Shown one piece after another: positions 1 to 9,200 of a DNA stretch of 13,665 bases. The stretch's first letter is position 1; each line of letters begins with the position of its first letter. Below the pieces are notes generated by a model, which worked only from the letters and a program-made list of their open reading frames with translations, ran no database searches and was not told where the DNA came from. The position numbers and the translations under genes were made by a program. The stretch is from Deltaproteobacteria bacterium (GTDB lineage Bacteria; Desulfobacterota; Desulfobacteria; Desulfobacterales; B30-G6), in contig QMMS01000097.1 of the NCBI GenBank assembly GCA_003647375.1, positions 1 to 13,665 of the forward strand. The letters run 5' to 3'.

Positions 1-60
1 AATTATCATGGGAGAGAATGGGCCCTAAAAAATGCTCGTCGGAGCCCATGATAATTTTTT
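1..60 (+). terminator. Terminator-like hairpin with T tract at the window start
   Basis: Positions 1-12 (AATTATCATGGG) and 45-56 (CCCATGATAATT) are perfect reverse complements. They are separated by 32 bases, and the right arm runs into six T (55-60). The shape fits an intrinsic terminator of a gene lying to the left of the window, although the loop is long and the stem A/T-rich. It could also be one end of a small repeat element. The window cuts directly at the left arm, so its full extent is unknown. Confidence 0.45.
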
Positions 61-99
61 GCGGGTTACAGGCTGCTCATGTTGTGAGTGGCAATCATT

Positions 100-909
100 A
101 TGTCTAAATACCTGAACGCTATGACAGACTATTATCAAATTCTGGGGATTTCGACGGATACGAAGCCGGAGAAAATCAAGCAGGCATACCGGGACCTTGC
201 CTTCAAATACCATCCAGACCGCAACAGAGAAACGCCTGAAGCAGCTGAGAAGATGAAGCAGATCAATGAGGCTTACGCGGTTCTTTCCGATATGCAGAAA
301 CGTCGTGAGTACGACATGCTGCGACAACAGTTTGGATCATCTGCCCGTAATCGATTCCGTCAAAACTATACCGAACAGGATGTTTTCAGTGGATCGGATA
401 TTCACGTCATTCTGGAAGAGATGGCAAAGTCCTTTGGTTTTCGAGGATACCATGACATTTTCAGGGAATTTTATGGGAAAGGTTATCGGACCTTTGAAAT
501 CAAAAGACCCGGTTTTTTCATGAGGGGCTTTGTTTTTTCCGGTTCCATGGGGGGGCGTTCCCATGGCAAAGGACGGCTCCCGTTTGCAAAAAGCCCTCTT
601 ATCAGATTGGCGCAGCGGGCTTTTGAAAAAATATCCGACTCAACTTTGCCGGAAAGGGGACGGGATTTTTTCGAGGTGATCCATATCGATACGGATTACG
701 CGCAAAAGGGCGGCCCATATGCGTATTATCATCGTAAACGGTCCAAGAAGCTTGTCGTTACCATACCCCCGGGGGTGCGAGACGGCCAGAAGATTCGACT
801 GGCGGGCATGGGCGAGAACGGAAAGGGCGGTGGATTGCCGGGCGATTTGTTCCTTAAAGTACGCGTGAGGAAACCATTGTTGGAGCGCATCAAGAAACTC
901 ATTTCGTAG
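100..909 (+). CDS. DnaJ-type co-chaperone with one C-terminal domain, no zinc finger
   Basis: A cytosolic J-domain protein that should stimulate the ATPase of an Hsp70 (DnaK). The J domain opens with DYYQILGI and carries the HPD tripeptide (about residues 38-40) in YHPDRN. A basic, aromatic linker without the four CxxCxGxG zinc-binding repeats follows. The C-terminal 75 residues match a DnaJ substrate-binding domain (TIPPGVRDGQKIRL, then GDLFLKVRV). Only one such domain is seen, and the protein stops soon after it, so the usual second domain and dimerisation tail are missing; at about 269 residues it is shorter than DnaJ or CbpA. The start is uncertain: GTG at 88, ATG at 100 (weak GAGTGG upstream) and ATG at 121 (MTDYYQILG, the family-like beginning) are all in frame. 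It is a monocistronic gene after the hairpin at 1-60. Function is confident at family level only; it is not dnaJ itself. Confidence 0.85.
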   Translation: MSKYLNAMTDYYQILGISTDTKPEKIKQAYRDLAFKYHPDRNRETPEAAEKMKQINEAYAVLSDMQKRREYDMLRQQFGSSARNRFRQNYTEQDVFSGSDIHVILEEMAKSFGFRGYHDIFREFYGKGYRTFEIKRPGFFMRGFVFSGSMGGRSHGKGRLPFAKSPLIRLAQRAFEKISDSTLPERGRDFFEVIHIDTDYAQKGGPYAYYHRKRSKKLVVTIPPGVRDGQKIRLAGMGENGKGGGLPGDLFLKVRVRKPLLERIKKLIS

Positions 910-977
910 ATACTCGGGTCTATAGAGCCCCGCACGGCTTATGCCCTATAAGAGCTTTAGATTTTACATCCCATGTG

Positions 978-1147
978 AAAAATTCTAAATACGAATATCG
1001 AAATACAAAACAAATCCAAATATCGAATGCTCAAATACCCCAAACACATGCCTTTTTCTTATACCTTCAGAGCCTTGTTTTGATCATTTGTATTTTGATC
1101 ATTCGGTATTGTTTAGAATTTCGACATTCGTGCTTTGGATTTAAAAT
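978..1147. repeat. Long imperfect inverted repeat (about 170 bp, A/T-rich)
   Basis: The left arm (about 978-1035) and right arm (about 1076-1147) are imperfect reverse complements. For example, the left has AATTCTAAATACGAATATCG while the reverse complement of the right has AAATCCAAAGCACGAATGTCG, and both continue with GAAAT, one variable base, C, one variable base, then AAACAA. The middle is a loop of about 40 bases. The low-complexity wording (AAATACGAAT, CGAAATAC, CAAATCCAAA) is the style of intergenic hairpin repeats that recur in deltaproteobacterial and planctomycete genomes. That resemblance is from memory and unchecked. An open frame at 975-1406 runs through it but has no codon logic or protein family. 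Placed between the dnaJ-like gene and the 3' end of argF. Confidence 0.7.
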
Positions 1148-1180
1148 AGTGGCTTTCTTTGGCACAGCCAATCGCCTCAG

Positions 1181-1201
1181 ACCTGACCCAAAGGACCAGG
1201 T
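1181..1201 (-). terminator. Hairpin just downstream of argF
   Basis: Read on the minus strand, positions 1201-1181 form a nine-pair stem (seven Watson-Crick, two G-U) around a TTT loop: ACCTGGTCC TTT GGGTCAGGT. It begins 15 bases after the argF stop codon. No T tract follows, so it may be a 3'-end stabilising hairpin or an imperfect terminator rather than a clean intrinsic one. Confidence 0.4.
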
Positions 1202-1216
1202 ATCCTATATTGTCTG

Positions 1217-2204
<988 letters not shown>

Positions 2205-2351
2205 GCCGTACAAAATATGCCATTGTCGAATGACCGTATTTGGTATATGAACACTTAGTCGGGATAGGAAAACTGCGGTTCACGCTGGGCGGCTTGTTCC
2301 TTAAGGGCTTGCGCAAAAAGTATCACTGAGACAATATCGGAATAATATGCA

Positions 2352-4112
2352 ATGAAGGAAAAGAAGAAAAGTCTGGTCGACGTGATCATGGTGAACATGT
2401 TGTTAATGATCAGTCTTCCTTTGGTCCTCCTGGGTGGTATCGTTGTTTTGGGCGAGTATTATTTTTTCCGTCAGGACCGCGAGGTGATTAAAAAAGCCTA
2501 TATCCAGGAGCAGGAAGAGATTTTCAAGCACGAGGTGGAGAAGGCCATCGACTATATTCGGTGGACGCGCAAACAGCATCGGACTCCCGGCGATGACCAG
2601 GAGTCGGAGATGCTAAGCTGGATATCCAGGATTCGGTTTCATAACAAGGGCCGGTTACCTGGATTCCTGTTCGTGCGAACACACGAAGGTATCCAGCTGA
2701 TGAGCTTCAGTCGTCCCGATCTCATCGGCAAGGATATTTCTCTCCTGACAGACCTCGACGGCATTAATTCACACCAGCTCTTTTTGAAAGCCATCGAGAA
2801 ACCCGGGGGTGGGTGGGCCGATTATTCGTGGTTCAATCCCAGCACACGGGAAGTGGAGCTGAAACGGTCTTTTGCCAAAAGTGTACCCGAGTTGGGATGG
2901 TATGTTGGCGCAGGTTTCTGGTTTGGCGATATCGAAAGGGTCATATTCAACAAGCAGTTGATTTTCAGAAACAAGGTCATGAAGGAGGTTTCGACCATTT
3001 CATTGCTCCTTTCCGCCATGTTTCTTCTCCAGTACCTGGTATACCGGGTGATGATGCGCAAAATCCGGGGCAACTTCCATCAATTTGTCGAGTTTTTCAA
3101 TACATCGACCTCCACTGCTGTTCTAGTGGATGCAAAGGCTCTCAGTTATTCAGAGTTCGTCAACATGGCCAAGTCCGTCAACCAGATGATAAAGGCTCGG
3201 AATGTAGCCGATCAGGCACTGCGTGACAGTGAGAACCGCTACCGGTCAATTATCGAAAACATCGATCAAGGGTATTGTGAGGTAGGCTCGGATGGGAATA
3301 TCACTTTTTTCAACGACCGCATGCACGACATTGCAGGGTATTCGAGGGAAGAATTGACCGGTATGAACGCAGCGGTTATGCTGGATGAGAAGGATGTCGA
3401 AAAGGTATTCAAACATTTTGCAGATATCTATGAAACCGACGTGCCGCAACCGGAATTAACCTGTTTGATTAGACGAAAGGATGACACCTGGAAATTTGTG
3501 GGCCTTACGCCTACAGTCATCAAGGACGCCCAGGGAAACAAAACAGGGTTGCGCAGTATTGTCAGAGATGTGGATCGGCAGAAAGAATACGAAGAGAACC
3601 TGATCTATCTGGCATACCATGATGCACTGACGGGATTGAAAAACAGGAAGGCGTTTTATGAGCAGTTAAGCGACGCTCTTTATCACGCCAAACGGTATGG
3701 TACTGAACTGGGTTTGATCTATGTCGATATCGACAAATTTAAAAAAGTCAACGACACTCTGGGGCATGAGATGGGTGATGTGCTTTTACTGGAGATCAGG
3801 GACCGGTTGCAGAACACGCTGCGTAAAACCGATTTTATATCACGAATCGGTGGCGATGAATTTGTTGTCTTGGTGGACAACCCGAATAATTTTCATCCGG
3901 CAGCCATTGCAGAAAAGATTGTCAAGAATCTCTCCGAGCCATATAATCTCAAAGGGAATATGGTCGATTACATCTCCTCGAGTGTCGGAATCAGTGTTTT
4001 TCCCACCGATGCTGTAGAAATGGACAGCTTGGTCAGGAAGGCGGATCAGGCTATGTACGTGGCCAAGGAAAAGCGGAATGGTTATGTCAGATATGCGGAT
4101 GTGAACCTATGA
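2352..4112 (+). CDS. Membrane sCache-PAS-GGDEF diguanylate cyclase
   Basis: Predicted inner-membrane sensor making cyclic di-GMP from two GTP. The order is: transmembrane helix about 11-33; periplasmic single-Cache-like domain about 45-205, ending in the typical ELGWYVGAGFW strand; second helix about 213-235; HAMP-like linker with helical character about 245-290; PAS domain about 293-410; GGDEF domain about 415-580. The active-site loop GGDEF (500-504) is intact, and RKTD (491-494), five residues before it, is the product-inhibition I-site. No EAL or HD-GYP domain is present, so synthesis rather than hydrolysis is expected. The ligand of the Cache domain cannot be read from sequence; small organic acids and amino acids are common for this fold. 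ATG 2352 has only a weak ribosome site. It is divergent from argF across 217 bases and appears monocistronic. Confidence 0.92.
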   Translation: MKEKKKSLVDVIMVNMLLMISLPLVLLGGIVVLGEYYFFRQDREVIKKAYIQEQEEIFKHEVEKAIDYIRWTRKQHRTPGDDQESEMLSWISRIRFHNKGRLPGFLFVRTHEGIQLMSFSRPDLIGKDISLLTDLDGINSHQLFLKAIEKPGGGWADYSWFNPSTREVELKRSFAKSVPELGWYVGAGFWFGDIERVIFNKQLIFRNKVMKEVSTISLLLSAMFLLQYLVYRVMMRKIRGNFHQFVEFFNTSTSTAVLVDAKALSYSEFVNMAKSVNQMIKARNVADQALRDSENRYRSIIENIDQGYCEVGSDGNITFFNDRMHDIAGYSREELTGMNAAVMLDEKDVEKVFKHFADIYETDVPQPELTCLIRRKDDTWKFVGLTPTVIKDAQGNKTGLRSIVRDVDRQKEYEENLIYLAYHDALTGLKNRKAFYEQLSDALYHAKRYGTELGLIYVDIDKFKKVNDTLGHEMGDVLLLEIRDRLQNTLRKTDFISRIGGDEFVVLVDNPNNFHPAAIAEKIVKNLSEPYNLKGNMVDYISSSVGISVFPTDAVEMDSLVRKADQAMYVAKEKRNGYVRYADVNL

Positions 4113-4193
4113 CGCTCGGGGAAAACACTCCATTTGTAACAGATAACTATGGGGTCCAGCTAACTTGCCGGCCCGGATGTAACGATAATTTGT

Positions 4194-4222
4194 TTGACAA
4201 TTATCATTAATCAGACTAAATA
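4194..4222 (+). promoter_or_regulatory. Sigma-70-like promoter (TTGACA, 17 bp, TAAATA)
   Basis: A perfect -35 TTGACA (4194-4199) is followed, after 17 bases, by TAAATA (4217-4222), which matches 3 of 6 bases of TATAAT. The -35 is embedded in an inverted repeat GATAATT / AATTATC (4184-4190 and 4199-4205) that could be an operator. Transcription would start near 4229 and run into the hairpin and terminator at 4253-4340. Confidence 0.5.
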
Positions 4223-4228
4223 CTACAG

Positions 4229-4340
4229 CGAATGTACTAAAACCAATCAGAACCCGCTATACAACGGTGTATAGTCGGGAGTTATATGAAATAGACAAAG
4301 GCGTCTGGTCCTGTGACTACACAGGTCGGCGCCTTTTTTT
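4229..4340 (+). ncRNA. Candidate small RNA or attenuated leader before the glutamate-synthase-like gene
   Basis: Between the predicted start near 4229 and the T tract at 4334-4340 lies a compact unit of about 112 bases. It holds a hairpin at 4253-4279 (stem CCCG plus CTATAC paired with GTATAG plus CGGG, one bulged T, hexaloop AACGGT) and a terminator at 4297-4340. No coding frame of useful length is inside; only an ATG-AAA-TAG trinucleotide set follows a GGGAG at 4277-4281. This may be an independent small RNA or the terminated leader of the gene at 4477. The hexaloop has A at position 1 and G at position 4, as in ANTAR-protein target hairpins. I do not recognise a known riboswitch class. Confidence 0.45.
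4297..4340 (+). terminator. Strong intrinsic terminator inside the leader of the glutamate-synthase-like gene
   Basis: AAAGGCGTC (4297-4305) pairs with GGCGCCTTT (4328-4336; one T-G pair, the rest Watson-Crick). After a small internal loop, CCTGTG (4310-4315) pairs with CACAGG (4320-4325) around an ACTA loop. Seven T (4334-4340) follow the stem. It lies 185 bases after the cyclase stop and 137 bases before the next start codon. It therefore either ends cyclase read-through, ends a small RNA, or attenuates the gene at 4477. Confidence 0.85.
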
Positions 4341-4344
4341 GTTC

Positions 4345-4384
4345 TCAGGAGAGCCCCTGACCTAAGTTGAGCTCAGCTTAGGTC
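4345..4384 (+). promoter_or_regulatory. Second hexaloop hairpin overlapping a 26 bp near-perfect palindrome
   Basis: TCAGG (4345-4349) and CCTGA (4356-4360) close a loop of six, AGAGCC. Sharing bases 4359-4360 with it is a palindrome at 4359-4384: arms GACCTAAG and CTTAGGTC, core TGAGCTCA, with one mismatched symmetric pair only. The two structures cannot form fully at once in RNA. As DNA, the palindrome could be a repressor or activator operator about 93 bases before the start codon at 4477. No T tract follows it. Confidence 0.55.
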
Positions 4385-4476
4385 TAAAATACCCTGCTGT
4401 GGTTGACGGGGCTTCAGTGGGATTTACGGTAGAAAACGCGGTAAAACGGCAAGAACATTAGACCAAGGAGAGAGTC

Positions 4477-6129
4477 ATGAGATTTGTGAAATCGAACGAT
4501 GTATTGGGAACGACTAACAGAGGGAACCCGACGGAATCAGGGTTATGTACCTTGTGCAGGGCTGACTGCCAGGGCAAGTGTGAAGTATGGCTATCGAGTC
4601 TTGTGGGCAGGAAACTCCTCTATCCCCGCAGTTATGGCATCGTGACGGCCGGGGCCAACAATACGACTCATGTGGGTGTCTCCTATAATTCTCTCCGTAT
4701 TCAGGGGTATGCGTATGGGTCTCATGGCCTGAACAGTCGACTGACCAGTGATCCTGATGATTGCATCTTTCCCAACGTGAAACTCGAAACGGAATTTGGC
4801 AACGAGATCAAGACCAAGGCGCGCATACCGCTCATGACCGGAGCCCTTGGCTCCACCTTTGTGGCGGCAAAGTACTGGGAATCTTTTGCAGTTGGCGCGG
4901 CACTGGCCGGGATACCTGTTGTAATCGGGGAGAACGTTGTGGGTGTCGACCTGGAATCGGAAATTGATCCTTCACCGGAAAGAAAAGGCAAAATCAAAAA
5001 GGCACCGGAACTGGAACGGCGTATTGACAGCTACTTCAGGTATTATGATGGGTATGGTGGACTTTTTGTCCAGCTGAACGTGGAGGATACCCGTAATGGG
5101 GTGGCGGAATTTGTCGCCGATAAATATGGAGACAAGTGTATCATCGAGTTGAAATGGGGACAGGGGGCCAAGGATATCGGTGGTGAGATTCAGGTTACGA
5201 GTCTTGAATATGCCAAGTTTCTGCAGGACAGAGGCTATGTCGTGGATCCGGATCCCTCACTTCCGGAGGTCCAGCGGGCCTTTGAAACTCGCTCCGTCAA
5301 ATCGTTTGCCAGACACAGCCGGTTGGGGGGCACGGATCTTTCTACTGTGGAGCAGGTCCGCGAAGACTTCATGAGTTCGGTTGTTTATCTTCGAAGCCTT
5401 GGTTTTAATCGGATATCCCTCAAAACCGGTTCCTACGGCATGGAAGAACTGGCCATGGCCATCAAGTTTGCAACCGATGCCAAGCTGGATCTTCTGACCA
5501 TCGACGGATCCGGCGGCGGTACCGGCATGAGTCCCTGGAACATGATGCAAAGCTGGGGTGTTCCTTCCATAAACCTGCATTCCAAAGCCTATGAATACGC
5601 CAATATACTGGCGGCCAAGGGCCACCGGGTGGTGGACATGTCGTTTGCCGGCGGGTTTGCCCAGGAAGATAGTATTTTCAAAGGTCTCGCATTGGGGGCA
5701 CCATTCACCAAATTGATCTGCATGGGGCGGGCGCTCATGATACCGGGATTTGTAGGAGCAAACATCGAAGGTGCCCTGTTCCCTGAGAAAAGAGGGGATC
5801 TCAATGGCCACTGGGCAGAACTTCCCAAGAGCGTTCTGCGGGTGGGAAATGCAGCTACGGAAATTTTTTCATGCTACCATGATGTTGCAAAGAAACTCGG
5901 AAAAGATGAAATGGCTCATATCCCCTATGGTGCCATTGCCATGGTTAGCATGGTGGATAAACTTTATGGCGGGCTGCAGCAGCTATTGGCCGGTGCCCGC
6001 AAGTTCGACGTCAGGAATATTTCCCGAGGAGAGATTTTTTCAGGGAACCGGGAGACTGCCAAAGAAACCGGTATCGCCCATATGTGCGATGCCAATGATG
6101 AAAGTGCAAAGAAGATATTGAACGCCTAA
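4477..6129 (+). CDS. Glutamate-synthase-like FMN/Fe-S protein (GltB central domain type)
   Basis: Belongs to the FMN-binding glutamate synthase family, in which the catalytic barrel passes electrons to 2-oxoglutarate plus ammonia to form glutamate. At 550 residues it lacks the N-terminal glutamine amidotransferase domain and C-terminal beta-helix of full GltB. Cysteines C24, C27, C31 and C35 (CxxC-x3-C-x3-C) form a probable Fe-S site at the amino end. The barrel follows with IELKWGQGAKDIGGEI (about 223-238) and the phosphate-loop-like TIDGSGGGTGMSP (341-353), matching the FMN and substrate loops of the family. AAGGAG at 4465-4470 lies six bases before ATG 4477. No gltD or amidotransferase partner is next to it, so the ammonia and electron donors must come from elsewhere, or the true reaction differs. 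The 5' leader carries a terminator and hairpins. Family is sure, reaction inferred. Confidence 0.88.
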   Translation: MRFVKSNDVLGTTNRGNPTESGLCTLCRADCQGKCEVWLSSLVGRKLLYPRSYGIVTAGANNTTHVGVSYNSLRIQGYAYGSHGLNSRLTSDPDDCIFPNVKLETEFGNEIKTKARIPLMTGALGSTFVAAKYWESFAVGAALAGIPVVIGENVVGVDLESEIDPSPERKGKIKKAPELERRIDSYFRYYDGYGGLFVQLNVEDTRNGVAEFVADKYGDKCIIELKWGQGAKDIGGEIQVTSLEYAKFLQDRGYVVDPDPSLPEVQRAFETRSVKSFARHSRLGGTDLSTVEQVREDFMSSVVYLRSLGFNRISLKTGSYGMEELAMAIKFATDAKLDLLTIDGSGGGTGMSPWNMMQSWGVPSINLHSKAYEYANILAAKGHRVVDMSFAGGFAQEDSIFKGLALGAPFTKLICMGRALMIPGFVGANIEGALFPEKRGDLNGHWAELPKSVLRVGNAATEIFSCYHDVAKKLGKDEMAHIPYGAIAMVSMVDKLYGGLQQLLAGARKFDVRNISRGEIFSGNRETAKETGIAHMCDANDESAKKILNA

Positions 6130-6138
6130 AAAGGCTTT
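6124..6138 (+). terminator. Short hairpin over the stop codon of the glutamate-synthase-like gene
   Basis: GCCT (6124-6127), loop AAAA, AGGC (6132-6135), then TTT. The stem is only four pairs and includes the stop codon TAA, so termination here is likely weak. A second weak stem, CCGGAAG / CTTCTGG (6177-6183 and 6193-6199), lies between the two convergent genes and could serve the minus-strand gene. Confidence 0.25.
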
Positions 6139-6242
6139 ATAGATAACCGCATAAGAAAAAGAGCAACTGTAAACAGCCGGAAGCCCCCTTTTCTTCTGGT
6201 CTCACCATAGATAGAGCGAGTTGACTACGGCCCGCATTACGG

Positions 6243-9200
6243 TTATATGCGCCACTGTTTCGGGGAAAGGCCCAGTTTTTTCATCCGAGTGTAAAGAGAC
6301 GTTCGTTTCATACCTAACAACTCGGCAGCTCCTTTTGACCCGCCCATTTTACCTCCGGTTTTATCCAGCGTGTACTGGATATACCGACGCTGCAATTCAT
6401 CAAGAGTGACATCATCGGAAAATATATCATCAAAGGTGAATTTTGGTTTGCATTGAGATAAGAACTCCCAGTGCTCGGAGGAGCCTAACAAGGCGGTTCG
6501 TTCCATCACGTTTTTTAATTCCCGAACATTACCCGGCCAGGCATAAGTGCTGAGCTTGGCGTTATCGTCAGTGGTTAACTCGATCCGACGGGTCATGTTT
6601 TTTTTACAATAATACTTGAGAAAATACTCTGCAAGCATGACGATATCTTCAACTCGATCCCGCAAAGGAGGCAACTTCAATGGCATGACATTTATGCGGT
6701 AGTAAAGATCATTGCGGAATTTGCCGTTGTCTACCTCCCAGGCCAGGTCACGATTGGTCGCAACCAATAAACGAAAATCTACGCTAATTTGAGCCTTTCC
6801 CCCAATTCTTGGAAATTTTTGATCATCCAGCACACGAAGGAATTTAACCTGAAGTGCTTGGGGAATCTCGCCTATTTCATCAATAAAAAGGGTCCCTTGG
6901 TGTGCCGCCTCCATGCGGCCGATTTTTTGATGATTTGCGCCGGTGAAAGCCCCTTTCTCATAGCCAAACAGTTCACTTTCCAAAAGGTTTTCCGGAATTG
7001 TTGACGGATCTATTGTAACAAAGGGGCCCTCACGACGACGACTCATTTCGTGGATCCTTTTTGCTAAAAGTTCTTTACCAACCCCGGTCTCTCCCTGAAT
7101 ATACACGGTAGCTTCTGATGTGGCAATCCGGTCTGCCTGTTTTAAAAGCTTTCGCATAACCGGGCTTGTGAACTTGATATCTTGTCCGATCTGCTCCGAC
7201 TTATTGTCTAAATCTTTCACCCGCCCTTTTTCTTTCTGTCTCAGCGATTGGAAATAGTGTCTCTGCCAGGATAGGTGCTTTGATATTTCTGTCATAATGC
7301 TTTCCAGCACCGGCCCGCTCAAGAAATCAAAGCAGTGAGGGAAATAGATATTATCACAATAGAGTACGCCGGTGCCTAAGTCCTCTACTTTTATCGGGAG
7401 GCAGAGGAGGGCATGGTGGGTTCGGAAAATAATTGGCTTACCCTCACGAAAGGATTTTAAAATCAACTTCATCTTGGAGTGAAAGCTCTCTCCGGAAAGT
7501 TCATTTTTGCTCAGATTGAGAGATGCTCTCAATTCGAGGCGTGTGGATTTTCCTTCAGCAGACCAAAAGAGAGCGCTGCGTTCGGCCCCAAGAAACCGGT
7601 TCATTGTTGATACCAATAAATGCATGGCATATTTCAGGCTTGGCCGGACGAGTAATTGTTTAGCCATTTCATAAAAAAGACCTGTGAGTATAGACAGGTG
7701 GTCTACATCCTCCATGTCGGCCTGGTGATCATCCAATAAAAACCTGAGTCCATCCGGAAAGAATCTATCCAAGGAGCCGGACAACCCCTGCCGGGCTTTT
7801 TGCGCAAAAACAAGGGCTTCTTTTTGATTGCCCTGATTGAGCTTCAGGGTGGCAAGTGCTATCCTTGTCTTTGCTACTTGAAACGGGTCACCTGTGGAGT
7901 TGAGTAATGTTTCACTGGCCAGGAGATCTTTCTCAATTACCTCCCTGTCTGTCCCTTCGTGCAACCGCTTCTCGGCATTAAGCCTTATGGCCAGACCGCG
8001 GAGATGTGCATTGGGAGTATGCATGATTACATCCAGGAGATTTTCGAATTCATATCCGGGAATTGGCGGGTAACCGAGCTTTTCCAATTCAAAAAGCATC
8101 TCAAGAGTCCAAGGGGACCAGAACCGTCCCAGCATTCCATGCTTTATCGCTTTTGGCTGGAGCTGTGTCAGCATATCATGGCTTTCATTGGGGCGGTTTT
8201 CAATGAGGTGGTAATGCGCAAGCCCGCCAACGGCAAAATATTCCCCCAGAAAGTTACGGTCAGACAATGCTTCCTTCTGGGCCATCTGGAGATGAAAAGA
8301 GCCGTTCTCCCTATTTCCGCTCACCACCAACACAGTGCCCAGAATCGCCCTGATGATGGGTGAGACAGGGTTGTGACCTTTTGTGAGGCGCCAATTGAAG
8401 TCGAGTAAACCGATGGATCGGTGAAATTGGCCCAGGTAGGCCGAAGTCAATCCCATATATATGACACTGGAAGGATCCGCCAAAGCGTTTACCTTTTGCG
8501 ATCCAAGACGAATCAAAGCAAGTTCGAAATACTCCATAGCTTTCCCGAAATTGCCTTGCATATGGTAGTAAAGGGCAAGAAATTGGCTTGCCTGCTCAAG
8601 AATATCATCGTCGCCCAGGTTTTTTACAGCCATCTCCCCTAAGGCAAAAAATTCCAATGCCTTCGAAAGGTTGTTGGAAAAAAAGAAGACTCGGCCCATA
8701 TGCAGTTCAAGGAGCGCCGTAGAACGTTTGTCACCTAAACGATTCGATATTACTTTTGCCTTTTTCAATATTTGTGGGATTTCATTGAGATATTTTCCCA
8801 AAGAAACCGCGAGGTTGGATAATTCCAAGGCTGCGGAAATAAACAAAGAATCGTTTCCACGACTTCTAAGATTAGAACCCAGTTGGATAAGAGCCCGGCG
8901 GGAATATCTAAGGGCTTCAATATGGGAATGATTCTCCAACGCTGCCTGAGCAAGACTGCTGTTAATTTGAGCGGCTTCTTGGGCTCTATCACATTCAGCT
9001 AAAAGGGTTGCGTGTGTTCCCGAGGGTATCTGGTCAATGCAATTCAAATCATCGAGCTTATCCAGTATCATGGATACCCACGCAGAAGTGCGAATTTTTT
9101 CAAATTTTCGGACCAGGCTTGCGGGCAAATCAGGCGGTAAACCAAGTTCTTTGTTCCCATTTCGTTCTTTAGGATTTAGTTCCGGGAAGCGGTCAATCAG

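Noticed and set aside
4281..4294. Minimal leader frame ATG-AAA-TAG after GGGAG
   Set aside because: Two codons are too short to distinguish from chance, and the spacing of GGGAG to ATG is tight. Mentioned only as context.
5257..5811. 184-codon minus-strand open frame
   Set aside because: Antisense to the glutamate-synthase-like gene, whose motifs span the same bases; no independent support.
4477..6129. Calling this gene gltB (full glutamate synthase large subunit)
   Set aside because: It has 550 residues, not about 1500, and no N-terminal nucleophilic Cys amidotransferase domain.
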